A stretch of 64,000 nt of DNA from assembly GCA_044463945.1 (NCBI GenBank), contig JBIQLW010000021.1:3502-67501 (forward strand). The letters run 5' to 3'. The stretch comes from 62-47 sp044463945. GTDB taxonomy: Bacteria; Pseudomonadota; Alphaproteobacteria; Rhizobiales; Xanthobacteraceae. Below are positions 54,473 to 63,931 of this stretch, piece after piece. How positions within the stretch are numbered: the stretch's first letter is position 1; each line of letters starts with the position of its first letter. The notes below the pieces were generated by a model. That model was given only the letters and a program-made list of their open reading frames with translations. It had not been told where the DNA came from and did no database searches. A program made the translations under genes and the position numbers.

Positions 54473-55966
54473 ATGCGCTCGATCGGACATTTCATCGGCG
54501 GCAAGGCCGTCAAGGGCACATCCGGGCGGTTCGCCGACGTCTATCAGCCGATGACCGGCGACGTACAGGCGCAAGTGGCGCTGGCGACCAAGGCCGAGCT
54601 GCGCGCCGCCGTCGAGAACGCCAAGGCCGCGCAGCCGGCCTGGGCCGCCACCAACCCGCAGCGCCGTGCCCGCGTGTTCATGAAGTTCCTCGAACTGGTG
54701 ACCCGCGACAACGACGCCATGGCGGAACTTCTGGCGCGTGAGCACGGCAAGACCATCCCAGACGCCAAGGGCGACATCCTGCGCGGCGTCGAAGTCGTCG
54801 AGTTCGTGCTCGGCGCGCCGCACCTGATGAAGGGCGAATACACGGAAGGCGCGGGGCCGGGCATCGACATCTATTCGATGCGCCAGCCGCTCGGCGTGGT
54901 CGCCGGCATCACCCCGTTCAACTTCCCGGCGATGATCCCGATGTGGCAGTTCGCCCCGGCGATCGCCTGCGGCAACGCCTTCATCCTCAAGCCTTCGGAG
55001 CGCGATCCCGGCGTACCGATGCGCCTCGCCGAACTGATGCTGGAGGCCGGCCTGCCGCCGGGCATCCTCAACGTCGTCAACGGCGACAAGGAGGTGGTCG
55101 ACGCCATCCTCGATGACCCCGACATCTCGGCGGTCGGCTTCGTCGGCTCGTCGTCGATCGCGCAGTACATCTACGAGCGCGCGGCGCAGACCGGCAAGCG
55201 CGCCCAGTGCTTCGGCGGCGCCAAGAACCACATGATCGTGATGCCCGACGCCGACATGGATCAGGCGGTCGATGCGCTGGTCGGCTCCGGCTACGGCGCC
55301 GCCGGCGAGCGCTGCATGGCGGTGTCGGTCGCGGTGCCGGTCGGCAAGTCCACCGGCGACCGGCTGATGGAAAAGCTGATTCCGCGCGTCGAGAACCTCA
55401 AGATCGGTCCCTCGACCGATCCAAGCGCCGATTTCGGGCCGCTGGTCACCAAGGCGGCGCTGGAGCGGGTGCGCAACTACGTCGATATCGGCGTCCAGGA
55501 AGGCGCGACGCTGGCCGTCGATGGCCGCGGCTTCAAGATGCAGGGCTACGAGAACGGCTTCTACATGGGCGGCTGCCTGTTCGACAACGTCACCCGCGAC
55601 ATGCGCATCTACAAGGAGGAGATCTTCGGGCCCGTCCTGTCGGTGGTGCGGGCGCACGATTTCGACGAGGCGCTGCGGCTGCCGTCCGAGCACGAGTACG
55701 GCAACGGCGTCGCCATCTTCACCCGCGACGGCGACTCGGCCCGCGAGTTCGCGGCCCGCGTCAATGTCGGCATGGTCGGCGTCAACGTGCCGATCCCGGT
55801 GCCGGTGGCCTACTTCTCGTTCGGTGGCTGGAAGCGCTCCGGCTTCGGCGACCTCAACCAGTACGGTTCGGATTCGATCCGCTTCTACACCAAGACCAAG
55901 ACGGTCACCGCGCGCTGGCCGTCCGGCGTCAAGGAAGGCGCCGACTTCGCGATGCCGACCAGCTAA
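54473..55966 (+). CDS. mmsA: Methylmalonate-semialdehyde dehydrogenase (CoA-acylating)
   Basis: A 497-residue aldehyde dehydrogenase. The catalytic Cys281 is in GAAGERCMAVSV, and ITPFNFPAMIPMWQFAPAIACGNAFILKPSERDPG and VGFVGSSSIAQYIYERA are the MmsA signature segments. It converts methylmalonate semialdehyde to propionyl-CoA in valine catabolism. GGAGGA before ATG 54473 fixes the start. Genes for the preceding valine steps follow on the same strand. A strong hairpin lies 19 bp after its stop. Confidence 0.96.
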   Translation: MRSIGHFIGGKAVKGTSGRFADVYQPMTGDVQAQVALATKAELRAAVENAKAAQPAWAATNPQRRARVFMKFLELVTRDNDAMAELLAREHGKTIPDAKGDILRGVEVVEFVLGAPHLMKGEYTEGAGPGIDIYSMRQPLGVVAGITPFNFPAMIPMWQFAPAIACGNAFILKPSERDPGVPMRLAELMLEAGLPPGILNVVNGDKEVVDAILDDPDISAVGFVGSSSIAQYIYERAAQTGKRAQCFGGAKNHMIVMPDADMDQAVDALVGSGYGAAGERCMAVSVAVPVGKSTGDRLMEKLIPRVENLKIGPSTDPSADFGPLVTKAALERVRNYVDIGVQEGATLAVDGRGFKMQGYENGFYMGGCLFDNVTRDMRIYKEEIFGPVLSVVRAHDFDEALRLPSEHEYGNGVAIFTRDGDSAREFAARVNVGMVGVNVPIPVPVAYFSFGGWKRSGFGDLNQYGSDSIRFYTKTKTVTARWPSGVKEGADFAMPTS

Positions 55967-55984
55967 GCTCCCGCTTGGCAAATG

Positions 55985-56010
55985 CCGCTCCCGGAGATAT
56001 CCGGGAGCGG
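55985..56010 (+). terminator. Perfect 11-bp hairpin after mmsA
   Basis: CCGCTCCCGGA (55985-55995) and TCCGGGAGCGG (56000-56010) with a GATA loop. No T-run follows, so it may end transcription partially or stabilise the mmsA mRNA rather than act as a textbook terminator. Confidence 0.5.
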
Positions 56011-56129
56011 ATGCTGCGCGCCGCGCGATCATCCCGGGTCATCCTTGGTCGCGCAGCGGACGATCGCAGTCTGAATCCCTGTTTCAACCCCGTTGGCACA
56101 GGGCAGGGTTATGAACACAGCGGGGTGAC

Positions 56130-57275
56130 ATGCAGTTCGCGCTCAATGAGGATCAGATCGCGGTTCGCGACATGGCGCGGGATTTCGCCGCCGAGAAGAT
56201 CGCGCCGTTCGCGCTGAAATGGGACGAGGAGAAACACTTTCCCGTTGACGTGATGCGCGAGGCGGCGAGCCTCGGCATCGGCGGCATCTACATCAGGGAC
56301 GACGTCGGCGGCTCGGCGCTGACCCGCTTCGACGCCGCGCTGATCTTCGAGGCCTTAGCGCAGGGCTGCCCCACGGTGTCGTCGTTCATCTCGATCCACA
56401 ACATGGCGTCGTGGATGATCGACGCCTACGGCTCCGACGAGCAGCGCCACAAGTGGCTGCCGAAGCTCTGCACCATGGAGCAGCTTGCGAGCTACTGCCT
56501 GACCGAGCCCGGCGCGGGCTCGGACGCGGCGGCGCTGCGCACCCGCGCGGTGCGCGACGGCGACCACTACGTCCTCAACGGCCAGAAGCAGTTCATCTCC
56601 GGCGCGGGCGGCACCGATCTTCTGGTCGCCATGGTGCGCACCGGCGACAACGGCGCCGGCGGCGTCTCGACGCTGGTGATCGACAGCAAGACGCCGGGCG
56701 TGTCGTTCGGCGCCAACGAGCGCAAGATGGGCTGGAATGCGCAGCCCACGCGCGCGGTGATCTTCGAGAACGCCCGCGTGCCGGTCGGCAATCGTCTGGG
56801 TGACGAAGGCATCGGCTTCAAGATCGCCATGGCCGGGCTCGACGGCGGCCGGCTCAACATCGCCGCCTGTTCGCTCGGCGGCGCGCAGGCGGCGCTCGAC
56901 CGGACGCTCGCCTACATGAAGGAGCGCAAGGCGTTCGGAAAGCGGCTCGACGAGTTTCAGGCGTTGCAGTTCCGTCTCGCCGACATGGCGACCGAGCTGG
57001 AGGCGGCGCGCACCTTTCTGTGGCGCGCGGCGGCCGCGCTCGACCGTAAGGACGCCGACGCCACCATGCTGTGCGCGATGGCCAAGCGCTTCGGCACCGA
57101 CGTCGGTTTCGACGTCGCCAATCAGGCGCTGCAACTGCACGGCGGCTACGGCTATCTTGCCGAATACGGCATCGAGAAGATCGTGCGCGATTTGCGCGTG
57201 CATCAGATCCTCGAAGGCACCAACGAGATCATGCGGCTGATCGTGTCGCGCAAGCTGATCGAGGGCGTGCGATGA
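56130..57275 (+). CDS. Acyl-CoA dehydrogenase, isobutyryl-CoA dehydrogenase-like
   Basis: A 381-residue acyl-CoA dehydrogenase. LASYCLTEPGAGSDAAALRTRAV (about 115-138), VLNGQKQFISGAG and the C-terminal QALQLHGGYGYLAEYGIEKIVRDLRVHQILEGTNEIMRLI are typical; EGTNEIM carries the glutamate region. Its position between mmsA and 3-hydroxyisobutyryl-CoA hydrolase suggests oxidation of isobutyryl-CoA (human ACAD8-like). Its TGA overlaps the next ATG (ATGA at 57272). Electrons go to ETF. Confidence 0.93.
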   Translation: MQFALNEDQIAVRDMARDFAAEKIAPFALKWDEEKHFPVDVMREAASLGIGGIYIRDDVGGSALTRFDAALIFEALAQGCPTVSSFISIHNMASWMIDAYGSDEQRHKWLPKLCTMEQLASYCLTEPGAGSDAAALRTRAVRDGDHYVLNGQKQFISGAGGTDLLVAMVRTGDNGAGGVSTLVIDSKTPGVSFGANERKMGWNAQPTRAVIFENARVPVGNRLGDEGIGFKIAMAGLDGGRLNIAACSLGGAQAALDRTLAYMKERKAFGKRLDEFQALQFRLADMATELEAARTFLWRAAAALDRKDADATMLCAMAKRFGTDVGFDVANQALQLHGGYGYLAEYGIEKIVRDLRVHQILEGTNEIMRLIVSRKLIEGVR

Positions 57276-58345
57276 GTTTTGAGATGACCGACGGCGACCT
57301 GATCGTCCGCCGCGAGGGGGCCGCCGGCGTGATCCGGCTCAACCGCCCCAAGGCGATCAACGCGCTGACGCTGGAGATGACCCGCGACATGGATCGCGCG
57401 CTCGATGCGTTCGAGGCCGATCCCGCCGTGGCGCTGATCGTGCTGGAAGGCGCGGGCGAGCGCGGGCTGTGCGCCGGCGGCGACATTCGCGGCCTCTACG
57501 ACAGCGCGCGCGAGAAGGGCGATCTCGGCCCGGTGTTCTGGCGCGAGGAATACATCCTCGACGACCGCATCGCGCGCTTCCCCAAGCCCTATGTCGCCTA
57601 CATGGACGGCCTGGTGATGGGCGGCGGCGTCGGGCTCGCGGGCCATGGCAGCCATCGCGTCGTCAACGACAAGACCAAGGTCGGGATGCCGGAGGTCGGC
57701 ATCGGCTTCTTTCCCGATGTCGGCGGCACCTGGCTGTTGTCGCGCGCGCCGGGCGAGGTCGGCACTTATTTCGGCCTGACCGGGCAGACCATGAACGGCG
57801 CGGACGCGATCTATGCCGGCTTTGCCGACTTCTACGTCCCGTCAGCGAAGTGGCCCGAGTTGCGTGCCGCGCTCACCGCGCTGCCGCAAGGGGCGGATGC
57901 CGGGCGCGTCGCGGACCTGATCCGTACCTTCACCGACAAGCCGCAGCCGGGCATCGCTGAACGACATCGCGCGCAGATCGATGCGCTGTTCGGCCACGAC
58001 AGCATGGAGGCGATCGTCGCCGCATTGCAGGCCGACGGTTCGGAGTTCGCGCAAGCCACGCTGAAAGCGCTCAGTGACAAATCGCCGACCAGCATGAAGG
58101 TGACGCTGAAGCTCTTGCGCGCCGCCCGCGCTTCCGCCTCGCTCCAGGAGTGTCTTGCGCGCGAATACCGCGCCGCGCTGCAAGTGTTCGACAGCGCCGA
58201 GTTTATCGAGGGCGTGCGCGCCGCGATCATCGACAAGGACCGCCAGCCGAAATGGCGGCCTTCGCGGATCGAGGACGTGACGCCGGAGATTGTCGATCGC
58301 TACTTCGCGCCGCGCGACGGCGATCGACTGGTTTTTCCGAAATAG
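57272..58345 (+). CDS. 3-Hydroxyisobutyryl-CoA hydrolase (crotonase fold)
   Basis: A 357-residue crotonase-like hydrolase. The longer length than enoyl-CoA hydratases, LCAGGDIRGLYD, AYMDGLVMGGGVGLAGHGSHRVV and TKVGMPEVGIGFFPDVGGTWLLSR (the last with the catalytic Glu/Asp pair) are typical of 3-hydroxyisobutyryl-CoA hydrolase. It releases CoA from 3-hydroxyisobutyryl-CoA, the step before MmsB. It overlaps the acyl-CoA dehydrogenase by 4 bp. An enoyl-CoA hydratase role is less likely because of the C-terminal extension. Confidence 0.93.
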   Translation: MSFEMTDGDLIVRREGAAGVIRLNRPKAINALTLEMTRDMDRALDAFEADPAVALIVLEGAGERGLCAGGDIRGLYDSAREKGDLGPVFWREEYILDDRIARFPKPYVAYMDGLVMGGGVGLAGHGSHRVVNDKTKVGMPEVGIGFFPDVGGTWLLSRAPGEVGTYFGLTGQTMNGADAIYAGFADFYVPSAKWPELRAALTALPQGADAGRVADLIRTFTDKPQPGIAERHRAQIDALFGHDSMEAIVAALQADGSEFAQATLKALSDKSPTSMKVTLKLLRAARASASLQECLAREYRAALQVFDSAEFIEGVRAAIIDKDRQPKWRPSRIEDVTPEIVDRYFAPRDGDRLVFPK

Positions 58346-58382
58346 ATCGAGCTACGGGACGACAGGCAACAGAGGAAGCGTC

Positions 58383-59270
58383 ATGGCGAACATCGCATTC
58401 ATTGGTCTCGGAAACATGGGCGGCCCGATGGTCGCGAACCTGGTCAAGGCCGGCCACAAGGTCATCGGCTTCGATCTGGTGGAGGCTTCGCGCGATGCCG
58501 CGAAAGCGGCTGGCGTATCGATCGCCGCGACCGCGACGGACGCGGTGAAGGGCGCCGAAGTGGTGGTCACCATGCTGCCGGCCGGCAAGCACGTTCTTTC
58601 GGTGTGGACCGAGATCCTGCCTGCCGTTACCAAGGGCGCGCTGCTGATCGACTGCTCGACCATCGACGTCGAAAGCGCGGTCGCGGCCCACGAGCTTGCC
58701 GCCAAGGCCGGCGTCGCCTCGGTCGATGCCCCGGTGTCGGGCGGCGTCGGCGGCGCGCAGGGCGCGACGCTCACCTTCATGTGCGGCGGCGACGACAAGG
58801 CGTTCGCGGCGGCCAAGCCGATCCTCGAAAAGATGGGCAAGAAAATCGTCCATTGCGGCAAGCCCGGGGCCGGGCAGGCGGCGAAGATCTGCAACAACAT
58901 GATCCTCGGCATTTCGATGATCGGCGTCTGCGAGGCGTTCACGCTGGCTGAAAAGCTCGGCCTGTCGCATCAAGCGCTGTTCGACGTGTCGTCCACCTCC
59001 TCGGGCCAGTGCTGGTCGCTGACGACCTATTGCCCGGTGCCGGGCCCGGTGCCGACTTCGCCTGCCAACAACGACTACAAGCCGGGCTTCGCCGCCGCGC
59101 TGATGCTGAAGGACCTGCGGCTGTCGCAGGCCGCCGCCAAGGCCACGGGCGCCGCGACCCCGATGGGGGCTCATGCCGAGGAAATCTACGCCGCGTTCGA
59201 GAAGGCCGGGCACGGCGGCGTCGATTTCTCCGGCATCATCCATCATTTGCGCGAACTCGCCGGGAAATAG
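58383..59270 (+). CDS. mmsB: 3-Hydroxyisobutyrate dehydrogenase
   Basis: A 295-residue beta-hydroxyacid dehydrogenase. FIGLGNMGGPMVANLVKAGHKVIGFDL (about 5-31) binds NAD+ (Asp at the second strand), DAPVSGGVGGAQGATLTFMCGG is the substrate-binding loop, and the catalytic Lys is in GAGQAAKICNNMILG (about 168-174). SSTSSGQCWSLTTYCPVPGPVPTSPANNDYKPGF is specific for 3-hydroxyisobutyrate dehydrogenases. It oxidises 3-hydroxyisobutyrate to methylmalonate semialdehyde for MmsA. AGAGGAAG precedes ATG 58383. Confidence 0.96.
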   Translation: MANIAFIGLGNMGGPMVANLVKAGHKVIGFDLVEASRDAAKAAGVSIAATATDAVKGAEVVVTMLPAGKHVLSVWTEILPAVTKGALLIDCSTIDVESAVAAHELAAKAGVASVDAPVSGGVGGAQGATLTFMCGGDDKAFAAAKPILEKMGKKIVHCGKPGAGQAAKICNNMILGISMIGVCEAFTLAEKLGLSHQALFDVSSTSSGQCWSLTTYCPVPGPVPTSPANNDYKPGFAAALMLKDLRLSQAAAKATGAATPMGAHAEEIYAAFEKAGHGGVDFSGIIHHLRELAGK

Positions 59271-59382
59271 CCGCGCGCGGCGCCCGGCGGGCATTCTCGA
59301 TCTCACGCAAAAGGCGGGTTGCCTTGCCCCGTCGCGCGGTGACATCCTGTCCCCGCGAACAGGCACGATCGAGGTTGCGACG

Positions 59383-61107
59383 ATGACGACATTCCAGGAA
59401 GCCCGCCAGTTTCTGCTCGACCACCGCGCCGACTACGACAAGGCGGTGGCGGGCTTCAAGTGGCCGGATCAGGCCAGGTTCAATTGGGCGCTGGACTGGT
59501 TCGACGAACTGGCGCGCGATCCGCAGAGCAAGGACCGGCCGGCGCTGTGGATCGTCGAGGCCGTCACCGACACTGAAACCAAACTGACATTCGCGGAGCT
59601 GTCGCGCCGCTCCAACCGCGTCGCCAATTTCCTGCGCGCGCAGGGGCTGAAGCGCGGCGATCACCTGCTGCTGCTGCTCGGCAACGTGGTGCCGCTGTGG
59701 GAGACGATGCTGGCCTGCATCAAGCTCGGCGTCGTCATCATTCCCGCCACCACGCTGCTCACGCCGGATGAGTTGCAGGATCGGCTCGATCGCGGCCGCG
59801 CCAAGGCGGTGGTCGCGGCGCAAGATCAGGTGGCGAAGTTCGCCTCGCTGAAAAGCGGCGATCTCAAGCGGATCGTGGTCGGACCGGCGAGCGACGGCTG
59901 GCTGTCATTTGACAAAGCGGCGGAGTTCTCCGACGCCTTCACGCCGGACGGCGAGACGCGCGCCGACGATCCGATGCTGTTGTACTTCACCTCCGGGACC
60001 ACGGCGAAGCCGAAGCTGGTGTTGCACAGCCAGCGCAGCTATCCGGTCGGCCATCTCTCCACCATGTACTGGATCGGCCTCAAGCCCGGCGACATTCACC
60101 TGAACATCTCCTCGCCAGGCTGGGCCAAGCACGCCTGGAGTTGCTTCTTCGCGCCGTGGAACGCGGGCGCGGCGGTGTTCGTGGTCAACCAGCCGCGTTT
60201 CGACGCCAAGGGACTGCTGTCGACCATCGGCCGCTGCGGCGTCACCACGCTGTGCGCGCCGCCGACGGTGTGGCGGCTGTTCATTCAGGAGAAGCTCGCG
60301 GACTTCAAGGTATCGCTGCGCGAGGTGTGCGGCGCCGGCGAGCCGCTCAATCCCGAGGTGATCGATCAGGTCAAGGCGGCGTGGGGCCTCACCATCCGCG
60401 ACGGCTACGGCCAGACCGAGACGACGGCGGTGGCCGGCAACTCGCCCGGACAGAAGCTCAAGCCCGGATCGATGGGCCGGCCGATGCCGGGCTATCATAT
60501 CCGCGTCGTCGATGCCGACGGAAATGCCGCGAGCGAAGGCGAGGTGGCGCTGGCGCTTGGCGCCGAGCGGCCCGCCGGCCTGATGCAAGGCTACCAGACC
60601 GACGACGGCCGGGTCAGCGGCGCGGACGGCGACGTCTATCGCAGCGGCGACGTGGTGTTCGTCGATGACGACGGCTATCTCACCTTCGTCGGCCGCGCCG
60701 ACGACGTGTTCAAGTCGTCCGACTACCGCATCAGTCCGTTCGAACTGGAAAGCATTCTGCTGGAGCACGATCTGGTGGCGGAAGCGGCGGTGATCCCGAG
60801 CCCGGACCCGATCCGCCTCGCGGTGCCGAAAGCCTATGTCATGCTGACCGCCGGCACCGAACCCTCGCCGGACACCGCGCTGTCGATCTTCCGCTACGTG
60901 CATTCGCGGCTCGCGCCCTTCAAGCGCATCCGCCGCATCGAACTGGTGACCGAGTTACCCAAGACCATCTCCGGCAAGATCCGCCGCGTGCAGTTGCGCC
61001 GCCTCGAACACGACGGCGAGCGCGACGACAGGCTGCGCGGCATCGAGTTCCGCGAGGAGGATTTCCCGCAACTGCAGGCGGCGCGCTCCGCGGGGACGGG
61101 CGGCTGA
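59383..61107 (+). CDS. Acyl-CoA synthetase, medium-chain (ACSM) type
   Basis: A 574-residue AMP-forming ligase. LLYFTSGTTAKPKLVLHSQRSYPVGHLSTMYWIGLKPGDIHLNISSPGWAKHAW-type segments, DGYGQTETTAVAGN and YRSGDVVFVDDDGYLTFVGRADDVFKSSDYRISPFELES are the ACSM / acetyl-CoA synthetase-like signature. Lys in PKTISGKIRRVQLR is the adenylation lysine. It activates an unknown medium-chain or branched fatty acid. It begins 112 bp after mmsB, so it may have its own promoter. Confidence 0.93.
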   Translation: MTTFQEARQFLLDHRADYDKAVAGFKWPDQARFNWALDWFDELARDPQSKDRPALWIVEAVTDTETKLTFAELSRRSNRVANFLRAQGLKRGDHLLLLLGNVVPLWETMLACIKLGVVIIPATTLLTPDELQDRLDRGRAKAVVAAQDQVAKFASLKSGDLKRIVVGPASDGWLSFDKAAEFSDAFTPDGETRADDPMLLYFTSGTTAKPKLVLHSQRSYPVGHLSTMYWIGLKPGDIHLNISSPGWAKHAWSCFFAPWNAGAAVFVVNQPRFDAKGLLSTIGRCGVTTLCAPPTVWRLFIQEKLADFKVSLREVCGAGEPLNPEVIDQVKAAWGLTIRDGYGQTETTAVAGNSPGQKLKPGSMGRPMPGYHIRVVDADGNAASEGEVALALGAERPAGLMQGYQTDDGRVSGADGDVYRSGDVVFVDDDGYLTFVGRADDVFKSSDYRISPFELESILLEHDLVAEAAVIPSPDPIRLAVPKAYVMLTAGTEPSPDTALSIFRYVHSRLAPFKRIRRIELVTELPKTISGKIRRVQLRRLEHDGERDDRLRGIEFREEDFPQLQAARSAGTGG

Positions 61108-61235
61108 CGGCGCTGTCAGGTGTCGGCGCGAAGATCAAGCGGAAAATTCGCGCGCGGCGGACTTGGCTGCCCGGCCGTTCTATGACAACTCCTGCCGGAC
61201 AATCTCCATGGCGAAAGCAGGATGACAGGAGCGGA

Positions 61236-61700
61236 ATGAGCTTGACGATCACGCGCGACGCATATTTCCAACGGGTCGGCACCGAGATTGGCGTCTCCGC
61301 CTGGCACACCGTGGACCAGGCCCGGATCAACGCCTTCGCCGATGTTACCGAGGATCATCAGTTCATCCATATCGATCCCGAGCGGGCGGCGCGCGAGACG
61401 CCGTTCGGCGCCACCGTCGCGCATGGGTTTCTCACGGTGTCGCTGCTCAGCGTGTTCTCCTATGAGGCGCTGCCGAAGATCGAAGGCGCGACCATGGGCG
61501 TCAACTACGGCTTCGACAAGTTGCGTTTCGTTTCGCCGGTGCGCGCCGGGTCGCGCCTGCGTGGCCGCTTCACGCTGACTGAAGCGAAGATGCGTTCGCC
61601 GAACGAGCTTCTCTCGCGCACCAGCGTCAGCGTCGAGATCGAGGGCGAAGCCAAACCGGCGCTGGTCGCCGACTGGCTCGGCCTGTTGTACTTTGCCTGA
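61236..61700 (+). CDS. MaoC-family (R)-specific enoyl-CoA hydratase
   Basis: A 154-residue hot-dog protein of the MaoC/hydratase-2 group. WHTVDQARINAFADVTEDHQFIHIDPERAARETPFGATVAHGFLTVSLL includes the catalytic Asp and His (DHQFIH, where the usual Asn is Gln). It would hydrate 2-enoyl-CoA to the (R)-3-hydroxyacyl-CoA, which the neighbouring SDR (a HSD17B4-like dehydrogenase) could oxidise. GGAGCGG precedes ATG 61236. Confidence 0.92.
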   Translation: MSLTITRDAYFQRVGTEIGVSAWHTVDQARINAFADVTEDHQFIHIDPERAARETPFGATVAHGFLTVSLLSVFSYEALPKIEGATMGVNYGFDKLRFVSPVRAGSRLRGRFTLTEAKMRSPNELLSRTSVSVEIEGEAKPALVADWLGLLYFA

Positions 61701-61716
61701 ACATGGGAGCCAAAGC

Positions 61717-62640
61717 ATGACGATCAGATTTGACGGCCGCGTCGCCATCGTCACCGGCGCGGGGAACGGACTCGGGCGCCAGCACGCGCTGGGACTGGCG
61801 CGTTACGGCGCCAAGGTCGTGGTCAACGACTTCGGCGGCGCGCGCGACGGCACCGGCGGCTCGATGACCGCCGCCGAAACAGTGGTCGAGGAAATCCGCA
61901 AGGCGGGCGGCGAGGCGATGGCCGACGGCGCCGACGTGTCCGACTTCGAGCAGGTCACCGCCATGGTCGCCAAGGCCACCGAAAAGTGGGGCGCTGTCGA
62001 TATCATGTGCGCCAATGCCGGCATCCTGCGCGACAAATCCTTCGCCAAGATGGAGGTCGCCGATTTCGCCAAGGTGCTCAACGTCCACCTCACCGGCACG
62101 TTCTACTGCTGCAAGGCGGTGTGGGACGGGATGCGCGCGCGCAACTACGGCCGCATAGTGCTCACCACCTCGTCGTCCGGGCTCTACGGCAATTTCGGTC
62201 AGGCCAATTACGGCGCGGCGAAAGCCGGCATGGTCGGGCTGATGAACGTGCTGGCCGAGGAAGGGCGCAAGAGCGACATCCGCGTCAACATCATCTCGCC
62301 GACCGCCGCAACCCGCATGACCGAGGAACTGCTGTCGGCGCAGGTGCTCGACCTGATGCGGCCGGAAGCGATCACGCCGGCGGTCTTGTTCCTGCTCGGC
62401 GAGAACGCGCCGACGCGCACCATCATGGGCGCGGGCGCAGGCTCCTTCGCCGTCATCAGGATTCTGGAATCCGAAGGCATCAACCTGCCGCGCGACCAGT
62501 GGACGCCGGACGCCATCGCCGCGCATTTCAGCGAGATCGCCGACATGTCCAACGCGCAGGCGCTGGAAAACGCGTTCCAGCAGACCCACAAATACGTCGC
62601 GCAGGCGGCGGCCGCCGCCGGCATCGAGCTGGAAGGCTAG
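61717..62640 (+). CDS. SDR dehydrogenase, (3R)-hydroxyacyl-CoA dehydrogenase-like
   Basis: A 307-residue short-chain dehydrogenase similar to the N-terminal domain of peroxisomal multifunctional enzyme 2. TGAGNGLGRQHALGLARYGAKVVVNDFGGARDGTGG (about 12-46) is the MFE-2 hallmark; catalytic residues are Ser in TTSSSGLYGNFGQANYGAAKAG and Tyr-x-x-x-Lys therein (about 150-172). With the MaoC hydratase 16 bp upstream, the two should form the R-specific beta-oxidation pair. The extra C-terminal 60 residues (WTPDAIAAHFSEIADMS) are common in bacterial members. Confidence 0.93.
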   Translation: MTIRFDGRVAIVTGAGNGLGRQHALGLARYGAKVVVNDFGGARDGTGGSMTAAETVVEEIRKAGGEAMADGADVSDFEQVTAMVAKATEKWGAVDIMCANAGILRDKSFAKMEVADFAKVLNVHLTGTFYCCKAVWDGMRARNYGRIVLTTSSSGLYGNFGQANYGAAKAGMVGLMNVLAEEGRKSDIRVNIISPTAATRMTEELLSAQVLDLMRPEAITPAVLFLLGENAPTRTIMGAGAGSFAVIRILESEGINLPRDQWTPDAIAAHFSEIADMSNAQALENAFQQTHKYVAQAAAAAGIELEG

Positions 62641-62665
62641 GCGGCACGGCCGCGTCCCCGACGTG

Positions 62666-63931
62666 ATGGCAGCCGCGCGGAAACCGGATGTCGCGGTGAT
62701 CGGCGCGGGCATGGCCGGGCTGATGGCCGCCGAGGTGCTGGCGCAAGGCGGCGCGTCGGTCACGGTCTATGACGCGATGCCGTCGGCCGGCCGCAAGCTG
62801 TTGATGGCCGGGCGCGGCGGCCTCAACCTGACGCACAGCGAGCCGCTTGCGCAATTCATGGCGCGCTACGGCCAAGCCCGTTCGCATCTCGCCTCGGCCG
62901 TCGAAGCATTTCCACCGGATGCGTTGCGGGCGTGGAGCGAGGCGCTCGGGCAGCCGACTTTCGTCGGCTCCAGCGGGCGGGTGTTCCCGAGAAGCTTCAA
63001 GGCGTCGCCGCTGCTGCGCGCCTGGCTGCGGCGGCTCGATGCCGGCGGTGTGCGTCTCAGGCTGCGGCACCGCTGGACCGGCTGGGACGACGATGGCCGG
63101 CTTCGGTTCGCGACGCCGGACGGCGGCGTGACCGTCGCTGCCGACGCCACGGTGCTGGCGCTCGGCGGCGCAAGCTGGCCGCGGCTCGGCTCGGACGGAC
63201 GATGGGTCGATCTTCTCGCGCGGCGTGGCATCGCCGTCGCGCCGCTGCGGCCGGCGAATTGCGGATTCACGACCGCGTGGACGGAGACGTTCCGCGCACG
63301 CTTCGCCGGACAGCCGCTGAAGACCGTCGAACTGCGCTTCGGCGCACAGGCGGTTCGCGGTGAAGCGATGATCACCGCAAGCGGCATCGAGGGCGGCGCG
63401 GTCTACGCACTGGCAGCGCCGTTGCGCGATGAAATCGCGCGGGTAGGGAGCGCGATCCTGCATGTCGCGTTGCGGCCCGATCTGGATCGGAAACGATTGA
63501 TCGAACGATTGTCGAAGCCGCGCGGCAAGCAATCGTTCGCGACTTGCTTGCGCAAGGCGGCGGGGCTCGCGCCGGTGGCGGTCGGCCTGCTTTACGAAGC
63601 CGCGCTCGTTGCGAAGATCGATCTGTCAGCGCTGCCGCCGGCCGCACTCGCCGCGCGTATCGACGACGTCACGCTGACCCTGACCGGGACCGCCGGGCTC
63701 GCGCGCGCGATCTCGACGGCGGGCGGCATCACCTTCGATGAACTTGATGACGCCTTCATGCTGCGTCGCCTGCCGGGCGTATTCGCCGCCGGCGAAATGC
63801 TGGACTGGGAAGCCCCGACCGGCGGCTATCTGTTGCAGGCGTCGTTCGCCACCGGCGCGGTGGCCGGGCGCGCTGCGCTCGCATACCTCAAACGTGCGGT
63901 CCCCGCGTACGAAGCCCGCGCGGTGCGATAA
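62666..63931 (+). CDS. FAD-dependent oxidoreductase of the HI0933/BaiN-like family
   Basis: A 421-residue flavoprotein. The dinucleotide motif is VAVIGAGMAGLMAAEVLAQGGASVTVYDAMPSAGRKLLMAGRGGLNLTHSEP-like at the N-terminus; GRKLLMAGRGGLNLTH is the family mark (TIGR03862 class), and the C-terminal GVFAAGEMLDWEAPTGGYLLQASFATGAVAGRAAL contains the second FAD contact. The true substrate is unknown; relatives have been linked to NAD(P)H-dependent reductions. ATG 62666 is used; a GTG at 62663 is one codon earlier. Confidence 0.92.
   Translation: MAAARKPDVAVIGAGMAGLMAAEVLAQGGASVTVYDAMPSAGRKLLMAGRGGLNLTHSEPLAQFMARYGQARSHLASAVEAFPPDALRAWSEALGQPTFVGSSGRVFPRSFKASPLLRAWLRRLDAGGVRLRLRHRWTGWDDDGRLRFATPDGGVTVAADATVLALGGASWPRLGSDGRWVDLLARRGIAVAPLRPANCGFTTAWTETFRARFAGQPLKTVELRFGAQAVRGEAMITASGIEGGAVYALAAPLRDEIARVGSAILHVALRPDLDRKRLIERLSKPRGKQSFATCLRKAAGLAPVAVGLLYEAALVAKIDLSALPPAALAARIDDVTLTLTGTAGLARAISTAGGITFDELDDAFMLRRLPGVFAAGEMLDWEAPTGGYLLQASFATGAVAGRAALAYLKRAVPAYEARAVR

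Noticed and set aside
53972..56032. 686-codon minus-strand frame opposite the TetR gene and mmsA
   Set aside because: No domain pattern; mmsA on the plus strand is certain.
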